Source of the DNA: Providencia rettgeri
GTDB taxonomy: Bacteria; Pseudomonadota; Gammaproteobacteria; Enterobacterales; Enterobacteriaceae
NCBI GenBank assembly: GCA_900455085.1
Contig: UGTZ01000001.1
Location: 3,812,501-3,876,500 of the forward strand
DNA: 64,000 bases
Reading direction: 5' to 3'
A model generated the notes under the pieces. The model did no database searches and had not been told where the DNA came from. It saw only the letters and a program-made list of their open reading frames with translations. Within the stretch, counting starts at the first letter, position 1, and every line of letters starts with the position of its first letter. Below are positions 38,499 to 47,218 of this stretch, piece after piece. The position numbers were made by a program, and so were the translations under genes.

Positions 38499-39948
38499 GA
38501 TTTTTTATTAATTTCTTTGGCAAAATATTTAAGATAAGGTATTGGTATAAGTCTTTTTGCAATAAACGTATACTGATAATATATATGGCTATAGCAATAG
38601 TAATCGTCATTGTAATAGAAAACCATGTTGACAGTCTCACTAAATGGGTTATAAGCCAAGCAATTGAGCATGCTGCAATTGCTATTAGCCATATAGGTAA
38701 CAAAGCTTTTAATTGTATTATCCCTGATAAATTTCCAATCCTACCGTTATAGTATGTATTGATAAATAAAGCTATATAGGATTGAATGACAATTCCGATA
38801 CAAATAGCATTAATGCCATAAGGGATGGTAATTATTAGAATAATCGTAATGATTACTTTTTTGATAATTTCTAACTTTAGAAAAAGATCTGATCTACCTT
38901 TCACTTGTAAGTAATTTAAGTTTATTGCGTGAATAGGGTAAAGCAGTAATCCCATTGCTAATATGCTAGCGAGAAGAGCTGCTGGCTTCCATTCTAGGCC
39001 TAATAATTCAGGGATAAGGGGGTCTGCTATTGTCCCTAGTCCAAATAATATCGGAAAAATAACAACAGCAGATAAACGTAGTGTTAATAAATATGCACTA
39101 TTTAATTTTTGTTCATCATTTTGAATACTACTTAACATTGGATATGTAACCCTTTGTATAATAGCAGTCATGGTTGTAGCTGGGGTTTGTATAAGTTGAT
39201 TAGCTTGAGTAAAATATCCAACATCTAATACATTGAATTTTTTGCCAATAACTATCTGATAAATATTTTGATAGATACTGTCAATTAGGCCTGATAGCAT
39301 TAACTTTGAACCAAAGCCAAAGAGGAGTCTGAAAGATTCTGAGCTAAAGCTTAACATAGGTAGCCATCGATGTAACATATTCAGAAAAATGACATTGAAA
39401 GTTGCGTATACCAAAGTTTGAGCTACTAACGACCAAACCCCAAAATTATAATATGCTAAACAAAACGCTGTTAGACTACTTATAGTAACCGCTATCAACG
39501 AGGCCTTCGCTTGAGTTTTAAAATCCATCTTTATGGATAATTTTGTTCGTTGAATAATACCGAATGAATTAATTATCACTACTAGTGCTAATATACGCGT
39601 TAAAGAAGTTAACTCAGGTTGATTATAGAAACTGGCAATATAAGGAGCACAAAAGTACAGAAGGGTATAGCAGACTAAAGCAATTCCAATATTAAAGTAG
39701 AATGCTGTTGAGTAGTCGAGTTCAGAACGGTCAAGTTTCCGAATTAATGCAGAACTTAATCCACTATCTACGAACACTTGGCTAACGGCAATAAAAACAG
39801 CCAACATACCTATAAGCCCAAAGGCTTGAGGTCCAAGTATCCGAGCGAGAACTAACATGACTATTAATTGAATGAATTGAGTTACCAATCGTTCAATCGC
39901 ACTCCACTTAAGGCTTGAAGTGGTTTTTTGTTTTAAATTATGACTCAT
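38491..39948 (-). CDS. wzx: Wzx-type lipopolysaccharide/polysaccharide flippase
   Basis: A 485-residue MATE/MOP-superfamily membrane protein with 12-14 hydrophobic segments. It begins 'MSHNLKQKTTSSLKWSAIERLVTQFIQLIVMLVLARILGPQAFGLIGM', typical of the WzxC/colanic-acid-like branch, and has 'FSSALIRKLDRSELDYSTAFYFN' and 'VWSLVAQTLVYATFNVIFL'. It flips the lipid-linked repeat unit to the periplasm for Wzy. It lies 4 bp downstream of rmlA. The N-terminal sequence is more like WzxC than most O-antigen flippases. Confidence 0.9.
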   Translation of the reverse strand: MSHNLKQKTTSSLKWSAIERLVTQFIQLIVMLVLARILGPQAFGLIGMLAVFIAVSQVFVDSGLSSALIRKLDRSELDYSTAFYFNIGIALVCYTLLYFCAPYIASFYNQPELTSLTRILALVVIINSFGIIQRTKLSIKMDFKTQAKASLIAVTISSLTAFCLAYYNFGVWSLVAQTLVYATFNVIFLNMLHRWLPMLSFSSESFRLLFGFGSKLMLSGLIDSIYQNIYQIVIGKKFNVLDVGYFTQANQLIQTPATTMTAIIQRVTYPMLSSIQNDEQKLNSAYLLTLRLSAVVIFPILFGLGTIADPLIPELLGLEWKPAALLASILAMGLLLYPIHAINLNYLQVKGRSDLFLKLEIIKKVIITIILIITIPYGINAICIGIVIQSYIALFINTYYNGRIGNLSGIIQLKALLPIWLIAIAACSIAWLITHLVRLSTWFSITMTITIAIAIYIISIRLLQKDLYQYLILNILPKKLIKNHE

Positions 39949-39952
39949 ATTA

Positions 39953-40816
39953 TTATTTTAATAACGATAGTAAATATTCGCCATAGCTATTTTTAGCCAT
40001 TAATTCTGCTCTAGTGAACAAATCTTCTCGTGTTAGCCAGTTATTGTTATATGCAATTTCTTCTAAGCAAGCGACTTTATAACCTTGCCTTTTCTCTATA
40101 GTTTCTACGAACTGGGCTGCTTCAAGTAAGCTTTCATAGGTTCCAGTATCTAACCAAGCAAAACCACGACCGAGCATTTCAACATTTAATTCATTTTGTT
40201 TTAAATACATTCCATTTAGCGTTGTGATTTCAAGTTCTCCACGATGAGAGGGCTGAACTTGTTTTGCTAGTTCGACAACTTGATTATCATAAAAATATAA
40301 ACCGGTTACAGCAAAGGCTGACTTTGGTTTTTTAGGCTTTTCTTCAATAGATATAACTTTTTTATTATCATCAAATTCAACGACACCAAATCTTTCGGGA
40401 TCTTTTACCTGATACCCAAAAACAGTCGCACCTTTTTGACGTGTGGCAGCTTCTTTTAGTTTTGGAGTAAATGACTGCCCGTAAAAAATATTATCCCCCA
40501 GTACCAAACACACACTATCCGAACCAATAAACTCTTCACCGATAATAAAGGCTTGTGCTAAACCTTCAGGTTTTGGTTGTATTGCATATTGTAATGAAAT
40601 ACCAAATTGTGCACCGTCACCTAATAAACGTTCGAAGCTGCTTTGATCTTCAGGGGTTGTAATAATAAGTATTTCACGGATCCCTGCTAACATAAGTACG
40701 GACAGAGGATAATAAATCATAGGTTTATCGTAAATAGGAAGTAACTGTTTAGATACTCCCATCGTTATTGGATATAACCTTGTACCAGAACCACCCGCTA
40801 AAATAATACCTTTCAC
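39953..40816 (-). CDS. rmlA: Glucose-1-phosphate thymidylyltransferase
   Basis: Makes dTDP-glucose from glucose-1-phosphate and dTTP; 287 residues. The nucleotide-binding start is 'MKGIILAGGSGTRLYPITMGVSKQLLPIYDKPMIYYPLSVLM', with 'SVCLVLGDNIFYGQ', 'FGVVEFDDNKKVISIEEKPKKPKS' and 'GELEITTLNGMYL'. Second gene of the operon, 2 bp after rmlB. rmlC and rmlD are absent, so the product is not used for rhamnose here but for the 4-amino sugar. Confidence 0.95.
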   Translation of the reverse strand: MKGIILAGGSGTRLYPITMGVSKQLLPIYDKPMIYYPLSVLMLAGIREILIITTPEDQSSFERLLGDGAQFGISLQYAIQPKPEGLAQAFIIGEEFIGSDSVCLVLGDNIFYGQSFTPKLKEAATRQKGATVFGYQVKDPERFGVVEFDDNKKVISIEEKPKKPKSAFAVTGLYFYDNQVVELAKQVQPSHRGELEITTLNGMYLKQNELNVEMLGRGFAWLDTGTYESLLEAAQFVETIEKRQGYKVACLEEIAYNNNWLTREDLFTRAELMAKNSYGEYLLSLLK

Positions 40817-40818
40817 TT

Positions 40819-41877
40819 TTAAGCCCCTAGTCTTTCTCTATTATATTTATTATTTTGAACTGACTCACACCATTCTGAGTTCTTTAAATACCATTCAACT
40901 GTTTTGCGTAGACCCGTTTCAAATGTTTCGTCAGGTACCCAGTTCAGTTCATTTTTAATCTTTGTAGCATCAATGGCATAACGTAAGTCGTGACCTGGCC
41001 TATCAGTCACATAAGTAATTAGGTCTCTATAATTCTCAATATTATTCGGTTTGTTTGGTACGAGTCCTTCAAGGATGCTACAAATTGTTTTTACCACATC
41101 AATGTTGGCTTTTTCATTGTGACCGCCAATATTGTAAGTTTCACCAATCTTACCTTCAGTAACTACTTTATAGAGCGCTCGTGCATGGTCTTCTACATAT
41201 AACCAATCTCTGATCTGTTGTCCGTTACCATAAACAGGCAGAGCTTTTCCTTCTAATGCATTTAAGATGATTAAAGGGATCAGTTTCTCAGGGTAGTGGA
41301 ATGGACCATAGTTATTAGAGCAGTTTGTTACGATGGTTGGTAAACCATAGGTACGTAGCCACGCTCTGACTAAATGATCACTAGACGCTTTTGACGCAGA
41401 GTAAGGACTACTTGGCGCATATGGTGTTGTTTCAGTGAAAAGATCTGTTGTTGATTCAAGGTCGCCATAGACTTCATCAGTGGATATATGGTGAAAGCGG
41501 AAGGCGGCTTTTTTATCTGTTGGGAGTTGATTCCAATATTGGCGCGCTGCTTCTAATAATGAGTAAGTACCAATGATATTGGTTTGGATAAACTCACTAG
41601 GGCTATCAATAGAACGGTCAACATGTGATTCGGCTGCTAAGTGCATTATGGCATCGGGTTGATATTGCTTAAATATATCCGTAATTAATTTTGCATCACA
41701 AATATCTGCTTGAATAAATGTATAGCGATTATTTTCACAAACAGAGTTAAGCGACTCTATATTTCCTGCATAAGTTAGTTTGTCGACATTAATAATAGCG
41801 TCATTGGTATTATTAATAATATGACGAACAACCGCAGAACCAATAAAGCCTGCACCACCAGTAACTAATATTTTCAT
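40819..41877 (-). CDS. rmlB: dTDP-glucose 4,6-dehydratase
   Basis: Converts dTDP-glucose to dTDP-4-keto-6-deoxyglucose; 352 residues. The NAD-binding motif is 'MKILVTGGAGFIGSAVVRHI'; 'LAAESHVDRSIDSPSEFIQTN', 'HISTDEVYGDL' and 'YSASKASSDHLVRAWLRTYGLP' carry the catalytic Asp-Glu and Y-x3-K. First gene of the leftward operon, about 70 bp after the ops element. The C-terminal part matches the family full length. Confidence 0.95.
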   Translation of the reverse strand: MKILVTGGAGFIGSAVVRHIINNTNDAIINVDKLTYAGNIESLNSVCENNRYTFIQADICDAKLITDIFKQYQPDAIMHLAAESHVDRSIDSPSEFIQTNIIGTYSLLEAARQYWNQLPTDKKAAFRFHHISTDEVYGDLESTTDLFTETTPYAPSSPYSASKASSDHLVRAWLRTYGLPTIVTNCSNNYGPFHYPEKLIPLIILNALEGKALPVYGNGQQIRDWLYVEDHARALYKVVTEGKIGETYNIGGHNEKANIDVVKTICSILEGLVPNKPNNIENYRDLITYVTDRPGHDLRYAIDATKIKNELNWVPDETFETGLRKTVEWYLKNSEWCESVQNNKYNRERLGA

Positions 41878-41946
41878 CTTGGAGTAATAAGTCGTATTTT
41901 GATTGTGAAAAACAGAGTGCTAAAAGTAGTTATCTCATGATTTTGG

Positions 41947-41985
41947 CACGCTACCGCCCCGGGCTTACAGCTACCTGTTCACTGA
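41947..41985 (-). promoter_or_regulatory. JUMPStart element with ops (RfaH recruitment)
   Basis: On the minus strand this reads CAGTGAACAGGTAGCTGTAAG then CCCGGGGCGGTAGCGTG, a near-consensus JUMPStart ending in the 12-nt ops sequence GGCGGTAGCGTG (41958-41947). RfaH loads at ops and suppresses termination across long polysaccharide operons, here for the ~18 kb down to galE. Confidence 0.95.
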
Positions 41986-42233
41986 TAATTCTTAATTTAC
42001 TCAACTAATTTTGGTTATTATACCCAAATAAGCTTGAGTGAGATAGTTGTTAACTAAACTATCTATAAATAAGATATACTTACAGATAAATATTACTGTG
42101 ATCCCCTCCCCCAACTTTAGTTCCGCATCCTTTTGATATTTCATTATTTTCAGCTAACAGCTGATATAGGTTGGCCTCTTAGATCTCCAAAAAGTTGATA
42201 TCACTTAAATTAGTGATTATTGAAATGGTATAG

Positions 42234-42441
42234 TTAATTTGGCAACCATGCCCGTAATTGGTGAACTTGCAAGCAACCTGACGATAAAAGTGATTCATCC
42301 ATTTCAACTTTTTCCCTTGGTAAAAAGAGAAGGTAAACCTGATGCACCTTGGTTTGCGAAAGCTTCCCACTGAACTTGTTGTTGAAATTGTTGTGGGGAG
42401 AACAATGCACCTTCATTCCATAATAGCCGGTAAATTTTCAT
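42234..42441 (-). pseudogene. Small unrecognised protein in the operon leader (frameshifted)
   Basis: Starting at 42441, preceded by AAAGGATC, the minus strand reads 'MKIYRLLWNEGALFSPQQFQQQVQWEAFANQG' and, after a one-base slip in a T-run near 42320, continues 'FLPREKVEMDESLLSSGCLQVHQLRAWLPN' to a stop at 42234. The ribosome site and residue mix look like a real gene of about 69 residues. I do not recognise it. It lies between the two ops-like elements, so it would be the first gene if transcription starts upstream of the octamer repeat. Confidence 0.45.
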
Positions 42442-42547
42442 TCAATGATCCTTTTATTTAAGCAAAAGCAATTAGCATTGTGACTTTTTTTCCTAAATAA
42501 CAAAGAAGTAAGGTGCAGCATTCTGATTTAGATAGTAAAGCATTCTT

Positions 42548-42608
42548 GATATTTTGATATTTTGATATTTTGATATTTTGATATTTTGATATTTTGATAT
42601 TTTGATAT
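42548..42608. repeat. Octamer tandem repeat, GATATTTT x7
   Basis: Seven perfect copies of GATATTTT (42548-42603) followed by a partial GATAT. The unit is not a multiple of three. It lies in the leader of the leftward polysaccharide operon, immediately downstream (in transcription direction) of a second ops-like element. Such perfect short repeats commonly change copy number by slippage. Confidence 0.97.
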
Positions 42609-42640
42609 GCTACCGCCCTTAGCCGTAAACCAAGGCTCAT
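42607..42640 (-). promoter_or_regulatory. Second, degenerate JUMPStart/ops element
   Basis: The minus strand reads GCCTTGGTTTACGGCTAA then GGGCGGTAGCATA; GGCGGTAGCAT fits the RfaH-binding pattern GGCGGTAG-N2-T, and the preceding bases recall the JUMPStart body. It lies ~650 bp upstream of the canonical element. Confidence 0.65.
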
Positions 42641-42710
42641 AAGGTAAAACGGTAAATTATTCCGAAGCAAATCCGTCCTCACAGATCATAAAGGCGACGA
42701 AAACTCGCTT

Positions 42711-42923
42711 TCACATCAAACAATTTATGTTAAATAAATATGAATACTCACATATAGAGTTATGCCCCCTGTCAATAACAGATAAAAGGTGGGTATTACG
42801 CAACTCAGGGCGCATGTCAGTGGATTCATTACCTTCGACAACAGCATGACTTAAGCCTCTGAGGACGGTTGTGCATATAACAGTGGCATCAGTTTGCCTG
42901 ATTGATTGCCATCCGCAAGGCAA
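42711..42923 (-). CDS. Possible small protein of the satellite-phage type
   Basis: A 70-residue reading frame on the minus strand with 'TVLRGLSHAVVEGNESTDMRPELRNTHLLSVIDRGHN'. This stretch recalls a small protein seen in P4-like satellites and CP4 islands, but I cannot name the family with confidence. No good ribosome site is apparent and the ends look random. It may be the remnant of a longer gene. Confidence 0.3.
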   Translation of the reverse strand: MPCGWQSIRQTDATVICTTVLRGLSHAVVEGNESTDMRPELRNTHLLSVIDRGHNSICEYSYLFNINCLM

Positions 42924-43055
42924 TTACAAAAGTGTCTGAAGTGAAAGCATAGCGTTATCAGATATGAGGTTTGTCATGAGAAGGAATATCAACACAGTGA
43001 GTAGCACGCGTTAACGATATTAATCCTTTTGATCCTCCATATTACTTTGCCGTGC

Positions 43056-43631
43056 TTATCGGCTGAACAATACATATTCATCCATAATAGTTGTTAATCC
43101 CCCATTTTCGGCTTGCCTATCAATCACCCATTCCACAAGTTGTTCTTTGGATTTCAACTTAAGTGTATGGGTCCAATCGTCTAATGGTGACCCTAACAGC
43201 AAATCATACCAACATAACCAGACCAATTTCGGACGTATTTCCGGATCATTAAATTGCTGAAATAAACTGATTAACTTGTTAGCAAAGGAGTGCTGTTTAA
43301 GACGCGCACATTCACTGAGCAGTATCCCTTCCAGCATAGGGTGGTAGCGTAACAGCCGTTCATCAATATGAAAACTCAGGTTTAAATCCTCTTCTTCGGT
43401 GAGTTTGTCAGGGTAGGCGTTACCATACACCAGTCGATAGAGACGAGCAGGAATAACCGCCACCTGGCAGGCTTCATGACTCGAAAAACGAATGTACGAC
43501 ACCATCAAATAGTGACTGTTTTGAATGAGTGAATGACACATCCCCTGGCAAATGGACAACTTCGTATACCCATTTAACCAACGTTGATAATAACTCAATA
43601 ACTCTTCATAACGAGCGGGCAGCTTTTTCAT
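43056..43631 (-). CDS. Unrecognised 191-residue protein
   Basis: An intact frame starting 'MKKLPARYEELLSYYQRWLNGYTKLSICQ', with 'VSYIRFSSHEACQVAVIPARLYRLVYGN', 'LSFHIDERLLRYHPMLEGILLSECARLK' and 'WLCWYDLLLGSPLDDWTHTLKLKSKEQLVEW'. No signal peptide, membrane segment or catalytic motif is evident; it looks like a soluble helical protein. It is last in a leftward group after the AlpA-like and YfjJ-like genes, with about 70-80 bp gaps, so it probably belongs to the island core. Confidence 0.6.
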   Translation of the reverse strand: MKKLPARYEELLSYYQRWLNGYTKLSICQGMCHSLIQNSHYLMVSYIRFSSHEACQVAVIPARLYRLVYGNAYPDKLTEEEDLNLSFHIDERLLRYHPMLEGILLSECARLKQHSFANKLISLFQQFNDPEIRPKLVWLCWYDLLLGSPLDDWTHTLKLKSKEQLVEWVIDRQAENGGLTTIMDEYVLFSR

Positions 43632-43702
43632 ACTCTCGGTACTCCATAAATTAATTCATACAACAAATTGGGGTTAAATTGAATATGTTGACTTCGAAAG
43701 GG

Positions 43703-43912
43703 TTAATACCGAGAAGCCACAAGACGCGCTTGCAGCCATTGATCTACTTCACTCTTTAACCAGCGAGAGCTACGCCCCAGTTTGATGGGTTTGGGAAACT
43801 CCCCCTCTTGGATTAATTTGTAAAACCATTTATCCGTCAAGCCGGTTAGGCGGGTTATAAACTTCATATCAACGAATTGGTCATCTAGTAAGGGAATGGC
43901 TTGAGTAGTCAT
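43703..43912 (-). CDS. alpA: AlpA-family regulator / excisionase-like protein
   Basis: A 69-residue winged helix-turn-helix protein of the AlpA family: 'MKFITRLTGLTDKWFYKLIQEGEFPKPIKLGRSSRWLKSEVDQWLQARL', which has the family pattern of I-x-G...W/F-Y-x-x-I-x-x-G-x-F-P-x-P-x-K-L-G-x-R-x-x-x-W. In CP4-57, AlpA promotes island excision by activating the integrase. The start at 43912 ('MTTQAIPLL') is preferred over 44002, which adds an unlikely 30-residue leader. The symbol is used for the family, not for orthology. Confidence 0.88.
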   Translation of the reverse strand: MTTQAIPLLDDQFVDMKFITRLTGLTDKWFYKLIQEGEFPKPIKLGRSSRWLKSEVDQWLQARLVASRY

Positions 43913-44010
43913 TATTGAACTCCTGTCTTTAACGTTAAAAGGCAGAAGGGATATCGATAAGTGTTTTAGGGATATCTCTCTTCCAAAAGATATCCCCCTC
44001 ATGTTTTTTA

Positions 44011-44598
44011 TTAGCGACTACATCCAAAAGAACGCTCACCATCACTGTAATCTTTCGAGTACGTTTTAGCTAAGTAACGACAACGTTGGTTAAGCTTCTC
44101 CACCGCAATGTCATTGTGAGGCGCGTTACTGTCTAACCAGGTGCAGGCATTATCCGGAAAATGCACTAAATAGCGCTCAGCAGGGAAATCGACATCAATA
44201 GCACTACACCACGCTTGTTGCACGAGAGCACAAAGCGTATTGTCTGTTTTCCTGAAATCACCTAGCCCGCAATAGACGTCCTTATTGACAAGCAGTAAAA
44301 CGTGATAGTGCTTTTTGTGATTAATCTCCCCAAACTCACGAACCCACACATAGAATAACGGGCAAGTATGATTACGTTTCCACGCCTTATTTTTGCGTTT
44401 TAAATCCGCCTGAATTTTGGCTTTGAGTGAACCGAAAAAACGCGTGATAGCCGCAGGGTCTTCACGATGTGGTACGTCGGAAGCCGGAAAACGTAAATCA
44501 ACCCGGATTGCCGTGAGTCGATGGGTGATGGATAGTGCACGGCGGAGAGTACGGTCTATCTTGCAAAGATAATCTTCGTTGTAGGTATAACGGGACAT
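44011..44598 (-). CDS. YagK/YfjJ family protein (inovirus Gp2-like)
   Basis: About 195 residues, matching the YagK/YfjJ C-terminal domain found in CP4 islands and annotated as inovirus Gp2-like. Features are 'AIRVDLRFPASDVPHREDPAAITRFFGSLKAKI', 'PLFYVWVREFGEINHKKHYHVLLLVNKDVY' (H-x-H pattern as in rolling-circle replication proteins) and 'RCRYLAKTYSKDYSDGERSFGCSR'. The start at 44598 has GAGGATC upstream. A replication-related role is inferred from the H-x-H motif and family name only. It precedes the AlpA-like gene. Confidence 0.8.
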   Translation of the reverse strand: MSRYTYNEDYLCKIDRTLRRALSITHRLTAIRVDLRFPASDVPHREDPAAITRFFGSLKAKIQADLKRKNKAWKRNHTCPLFYVWVREFGEINHKKHYHVLLLVNKDVYCGLGDFRKTDNTLCALVQQAWCSAIDVDFPAERYLVHFPDNACTWLDSNAPHNDIAVEKLNQRCRYLAKTYSKDYSDGERSFGCSR

Positions 44599-45249
44599 AG
44601 TGTGATCCTCAAGTCTGTGTAATGTCATACCCAAGGCATTCGTTGTAAAAAAGAGGTAATTCACATTCCCCCATCACAAAACGTGACAGTGTCATGATTA
44701 GCAATATTGATGAATGATACAGATAGAGTCCGGTGATTTTCCCTATCAAGAACGATACCTATTGAGTGACGATGAGAGGAGTAGTTCTATTGGGTTAAGT
44801 CGATGAGGATGTTGATACCCCATGATACCCATAATACTATACCAACGTATATTGTCACAAAAAGAGTGAGAAGCACCCGCGAGTTATCACACCTTCAGTC
44901 CATTTTAGCCGCCATTTTTACTCGGAGATTAGCCCTTTTTCTTCTCTGATTTTTCCCCAAAAAACCGTCCTGACATTTAACTTTTCTACCATTTTGACTC
45001 CACACGGCAAGCGCGCATCACCTCAAAATCGATGTTTATAGACTAGCGATAACGGTAATTTAGTGAGTCTATTGCCTAACAAAGCAAATAAATTGGCAAT
45101 TTTAGCGTCAAGTTGGCATTCGTTAACACTTGTTTTATTTTTTATTTATCTTCAGAATGACGTAATATCACATTTTATTTTTCTTTATCTGTTATGATAT
45201 ACGCTCATTTTGTGACTTAGTTTTTAGCTAAGTTTTATATGGAGAAATT
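44599..45249. other. Divergent regulatory gap in the island right arm
   Basis: About 650 bp between the leftward YfjJ/AlpA group and the rightward genes. It must hold both promoters; a TATGAT -10-like box is at about 45194, followed by ribosome site GGAG before the ATG at 45250. No origin-like repeats or RNA genes could be made out. Confidence 0.45.
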
Positions 45250-46197
45250 ATGGTCAAGGTGATTAATTGGATAGACAAAAATGCAGACATTCGCATGTTG
45301 CGATTTATGTTCGCTTTATCATGGTACAATCGCAAAATTATTATGGGTTTCCTAAACTAACCCAGAAGCTACCCGATATTTTTCACAGCAAAAACCTATT
45401 AAAACAAGAGATCAATCACTACTTCAGCGCCATTGAATCGAGCGAAAAACGGCAAGCAGAAAGTGAAAAAGCCGAGCGGCTATACCATAAGAATATTTTA
45501 TCTATCTCCCCTCATTGAGTGGCTAAAAAAAGACAAGGAAGCCTGTGCATTAATTTGGGGTCTGCTGCACTTAGGCAGTGATCCCTTTTTAGTCTTGCAA
45601 AACATTCATGACACCGCCTTTAACCACCAAATTATCAATACCACCTTCCCCACCTCGCATGAAGAACGATTCAGCCTCATCGTCATCTACCTGGATTTTC
45701 TGTATTTTGATGAGTTTGCCCCCCCCAAATCGGAGTACAACGATTTTTTAAAGCGCCAATGGCTCCAGCTCAGTGACGGGGTTAAGCCGTTTAAATGGCT
45801 CAATGAAACATCAACTGAAGGGATAGAATGGGCTTGGCAATATCTGGTGGATTATCACAAATCTGAGCATTTCGATGCAGGACGAATGGGAATTGACTCA
45901 CTCCAATACTTTAATCCGATAAACCCAGAGGAAAAATACTTAGCGATATACAGCGTATTAAAGCTCTGGAATAGCCATCACTTCGAAAAAAAAATGCTGA
46001 TAAATAATCTGAATCGTGCTTGGCGACAACGACAGTTAAGAAGAGAACGAACAAATAAGAAAGCGATTAATTGCTATCTTGATATTACCGTTAAAGAAAA
46101 GCTCGATTTTTTGGTGAAAAATAAACGATGTCAAATAAATGAACTGCTAACTGATTTGATTAATGAAGAATATGACCATGTTAAAAATCTAAAATAA
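45250..46197 (+). pseudogene. Unrecognised protein with C-terminal ribbon-helix-helix-like segment (frameshifted)
   Basis: Read across two slips (near 45340 and 45490), a protein of about 315 residues: 'MVKVINWIDKNADIRMLRFMFALSWYNRK', 'YYGFPKLTQKLPDIFHSKNLLKQEINHYF', 'SPLIEWLKKDKEACALIWGLLHLGSDPF' and a basic end with 'RRERTNKKAINCYLDITVKEKLDFLVKNKRCQINELLTDLINEEY', resembling a ribbon-helix-helix DNA-binding domain. ATG 45250 has GGAG 7 nt upstream. I do not recognise the family. Position ahead of the GTPase gene suggests an island regulator or plasmid-like replication/partition factor. Confidence 0.55.
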
Positions 46198-46253
46198 TCT
46201 CAAATATATATTATTAACTTGAATAGCCACAACCATTCTTTCAAGGAAGTAAT

Positions 46254-47127
46254 ATGAACCACCAATCTGAATTAGGGAGGGTAATTTCTGCCTTTCCATT
46301 TTCATTTAAAAATCAATTTTTTAATCAACTCAACCAGCTAATCAGTTACTCCCCTACCATCGGCTTGATGGGGAAAACGGGAGCTGGTAAATCCAGTCTT
46401 ATCAACGCACTATTTCAATCGTCACTATCGCCTGTGAGTGATGTTTCAGGCTGCACACGACAGGTTCAGCGCTTCAGTATGACGATGAATAACCATACAC
46501 TCACCTTTGTGGATTTACCCGGCGTGGGGGAAAGCCTTGAGCGAGATAGAGAATACCACCAGCTCTACCGTAACTTATTGCCAGAACTGGATTTAATTAT
46601 CTGGGTACTCAAAGCCGATGATAGGGCATGGTCTTCTGATGAACAGTGTTATCGCTTTCTCACGGAGCAATGTGGTTACCAATCTAAGCGATTTCTCTTT
46701 GTGCTGAGCCAAGCCGACAAAATAGAGCCCTGTCGTCAGTGGGATGAGCTGTGCCACCAGCCATCCCATGAGCAAGAGGCTAACTTAACATTAAAGCAAC
46801 AAGCCGTCATAACCGCCTTTAAACCGCATCATCCTGTGATAACAGTTTCTGCGGTCGAAAACTATCAACTGACTGAATTAGCAGAGCAGCTCATACAGGC
46901 GCTACCGGTGCAAGCCAGTAGCGGGGTAGCTAGGCAACTGAACAGCCCTTACCGGACGCAATCCGGTGGAGAACGCCGCACGTAACGATTTTGGTCAATG
47001 TGTCAGTGATATTGTGGATACCTTAATCGATATCATTCCCTTGCCGCCATTGATAAGAAGTACGGTTAACACCGTTAAAAACAGTATCGTATCCGTCGCT
47101 AAATCCCTGTGGAGCCTGTTCTTTTAA
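46254..47127 (+). pseudogene. YfjP/YeeP-like GTPase (one frameshift)
   Basis: A P-loop GTPase of about 290 residues of the Era/YfjP/YeeP type common in CP4 islands. G1 is 'GLMGKTGAGKSSLINALF', G2-switch 'SDVSGCTRQVQRF', G3 'FVDLPGVGES' and G4 'VLSQADKIEP'. The C-terminus reads 'ENAARNDFGQCVSDIVDTLIDIIPLPPLI' to 'VAKSLWSLFF' after a slip near 46970-46985, probably a sequence error. In CP4-57 the same gene also precedes a DUF932 gene. Its cellular role is not known. It is followed by a strong terminator. Confidence 0.87.
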
Positions 47128-47157
47128 CTTCTTACATTACCCCATTAATTATTACTC

Positions 47158-47193
47158 TCAGCGCCAATCCTGTTAAGGATTGGCGCTTTTTTA
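47158..47193 (+). terminator. Intrinsic terminator after the GTPase gene
   Basis: AGCGCCAATCC-tgttaa-GGATTGGCGCT followed by TTTTTTATTTC. Confidence 0.92.
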
Positions 47194-47218
47194 TTTCTTT
47201 TTATTGGATATTTAATTT

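Noticed and set aside
36745..41877. Rhamnose pathway reading of rmlA and rmlB
   Set aside because: rmlC and rmlD are absent and an aminotransferase plus acetyltransferase follow, so the 4-amino sugar pathway explains the genes better.
42548..42608. CRISPR-like array
   Set aside because: The copies are contiguous octamers with no spacers; no cas genes anywhere in the window.
42458..42682. Minus-strand frame with repeated ISKYQNIK octapeptide
   Set aside because: The peptide repeat is only the translation of the GATATTTT tandem array (three octamers per eight codons); no ribosome site or family match. I treat the array as a DNA repeat.
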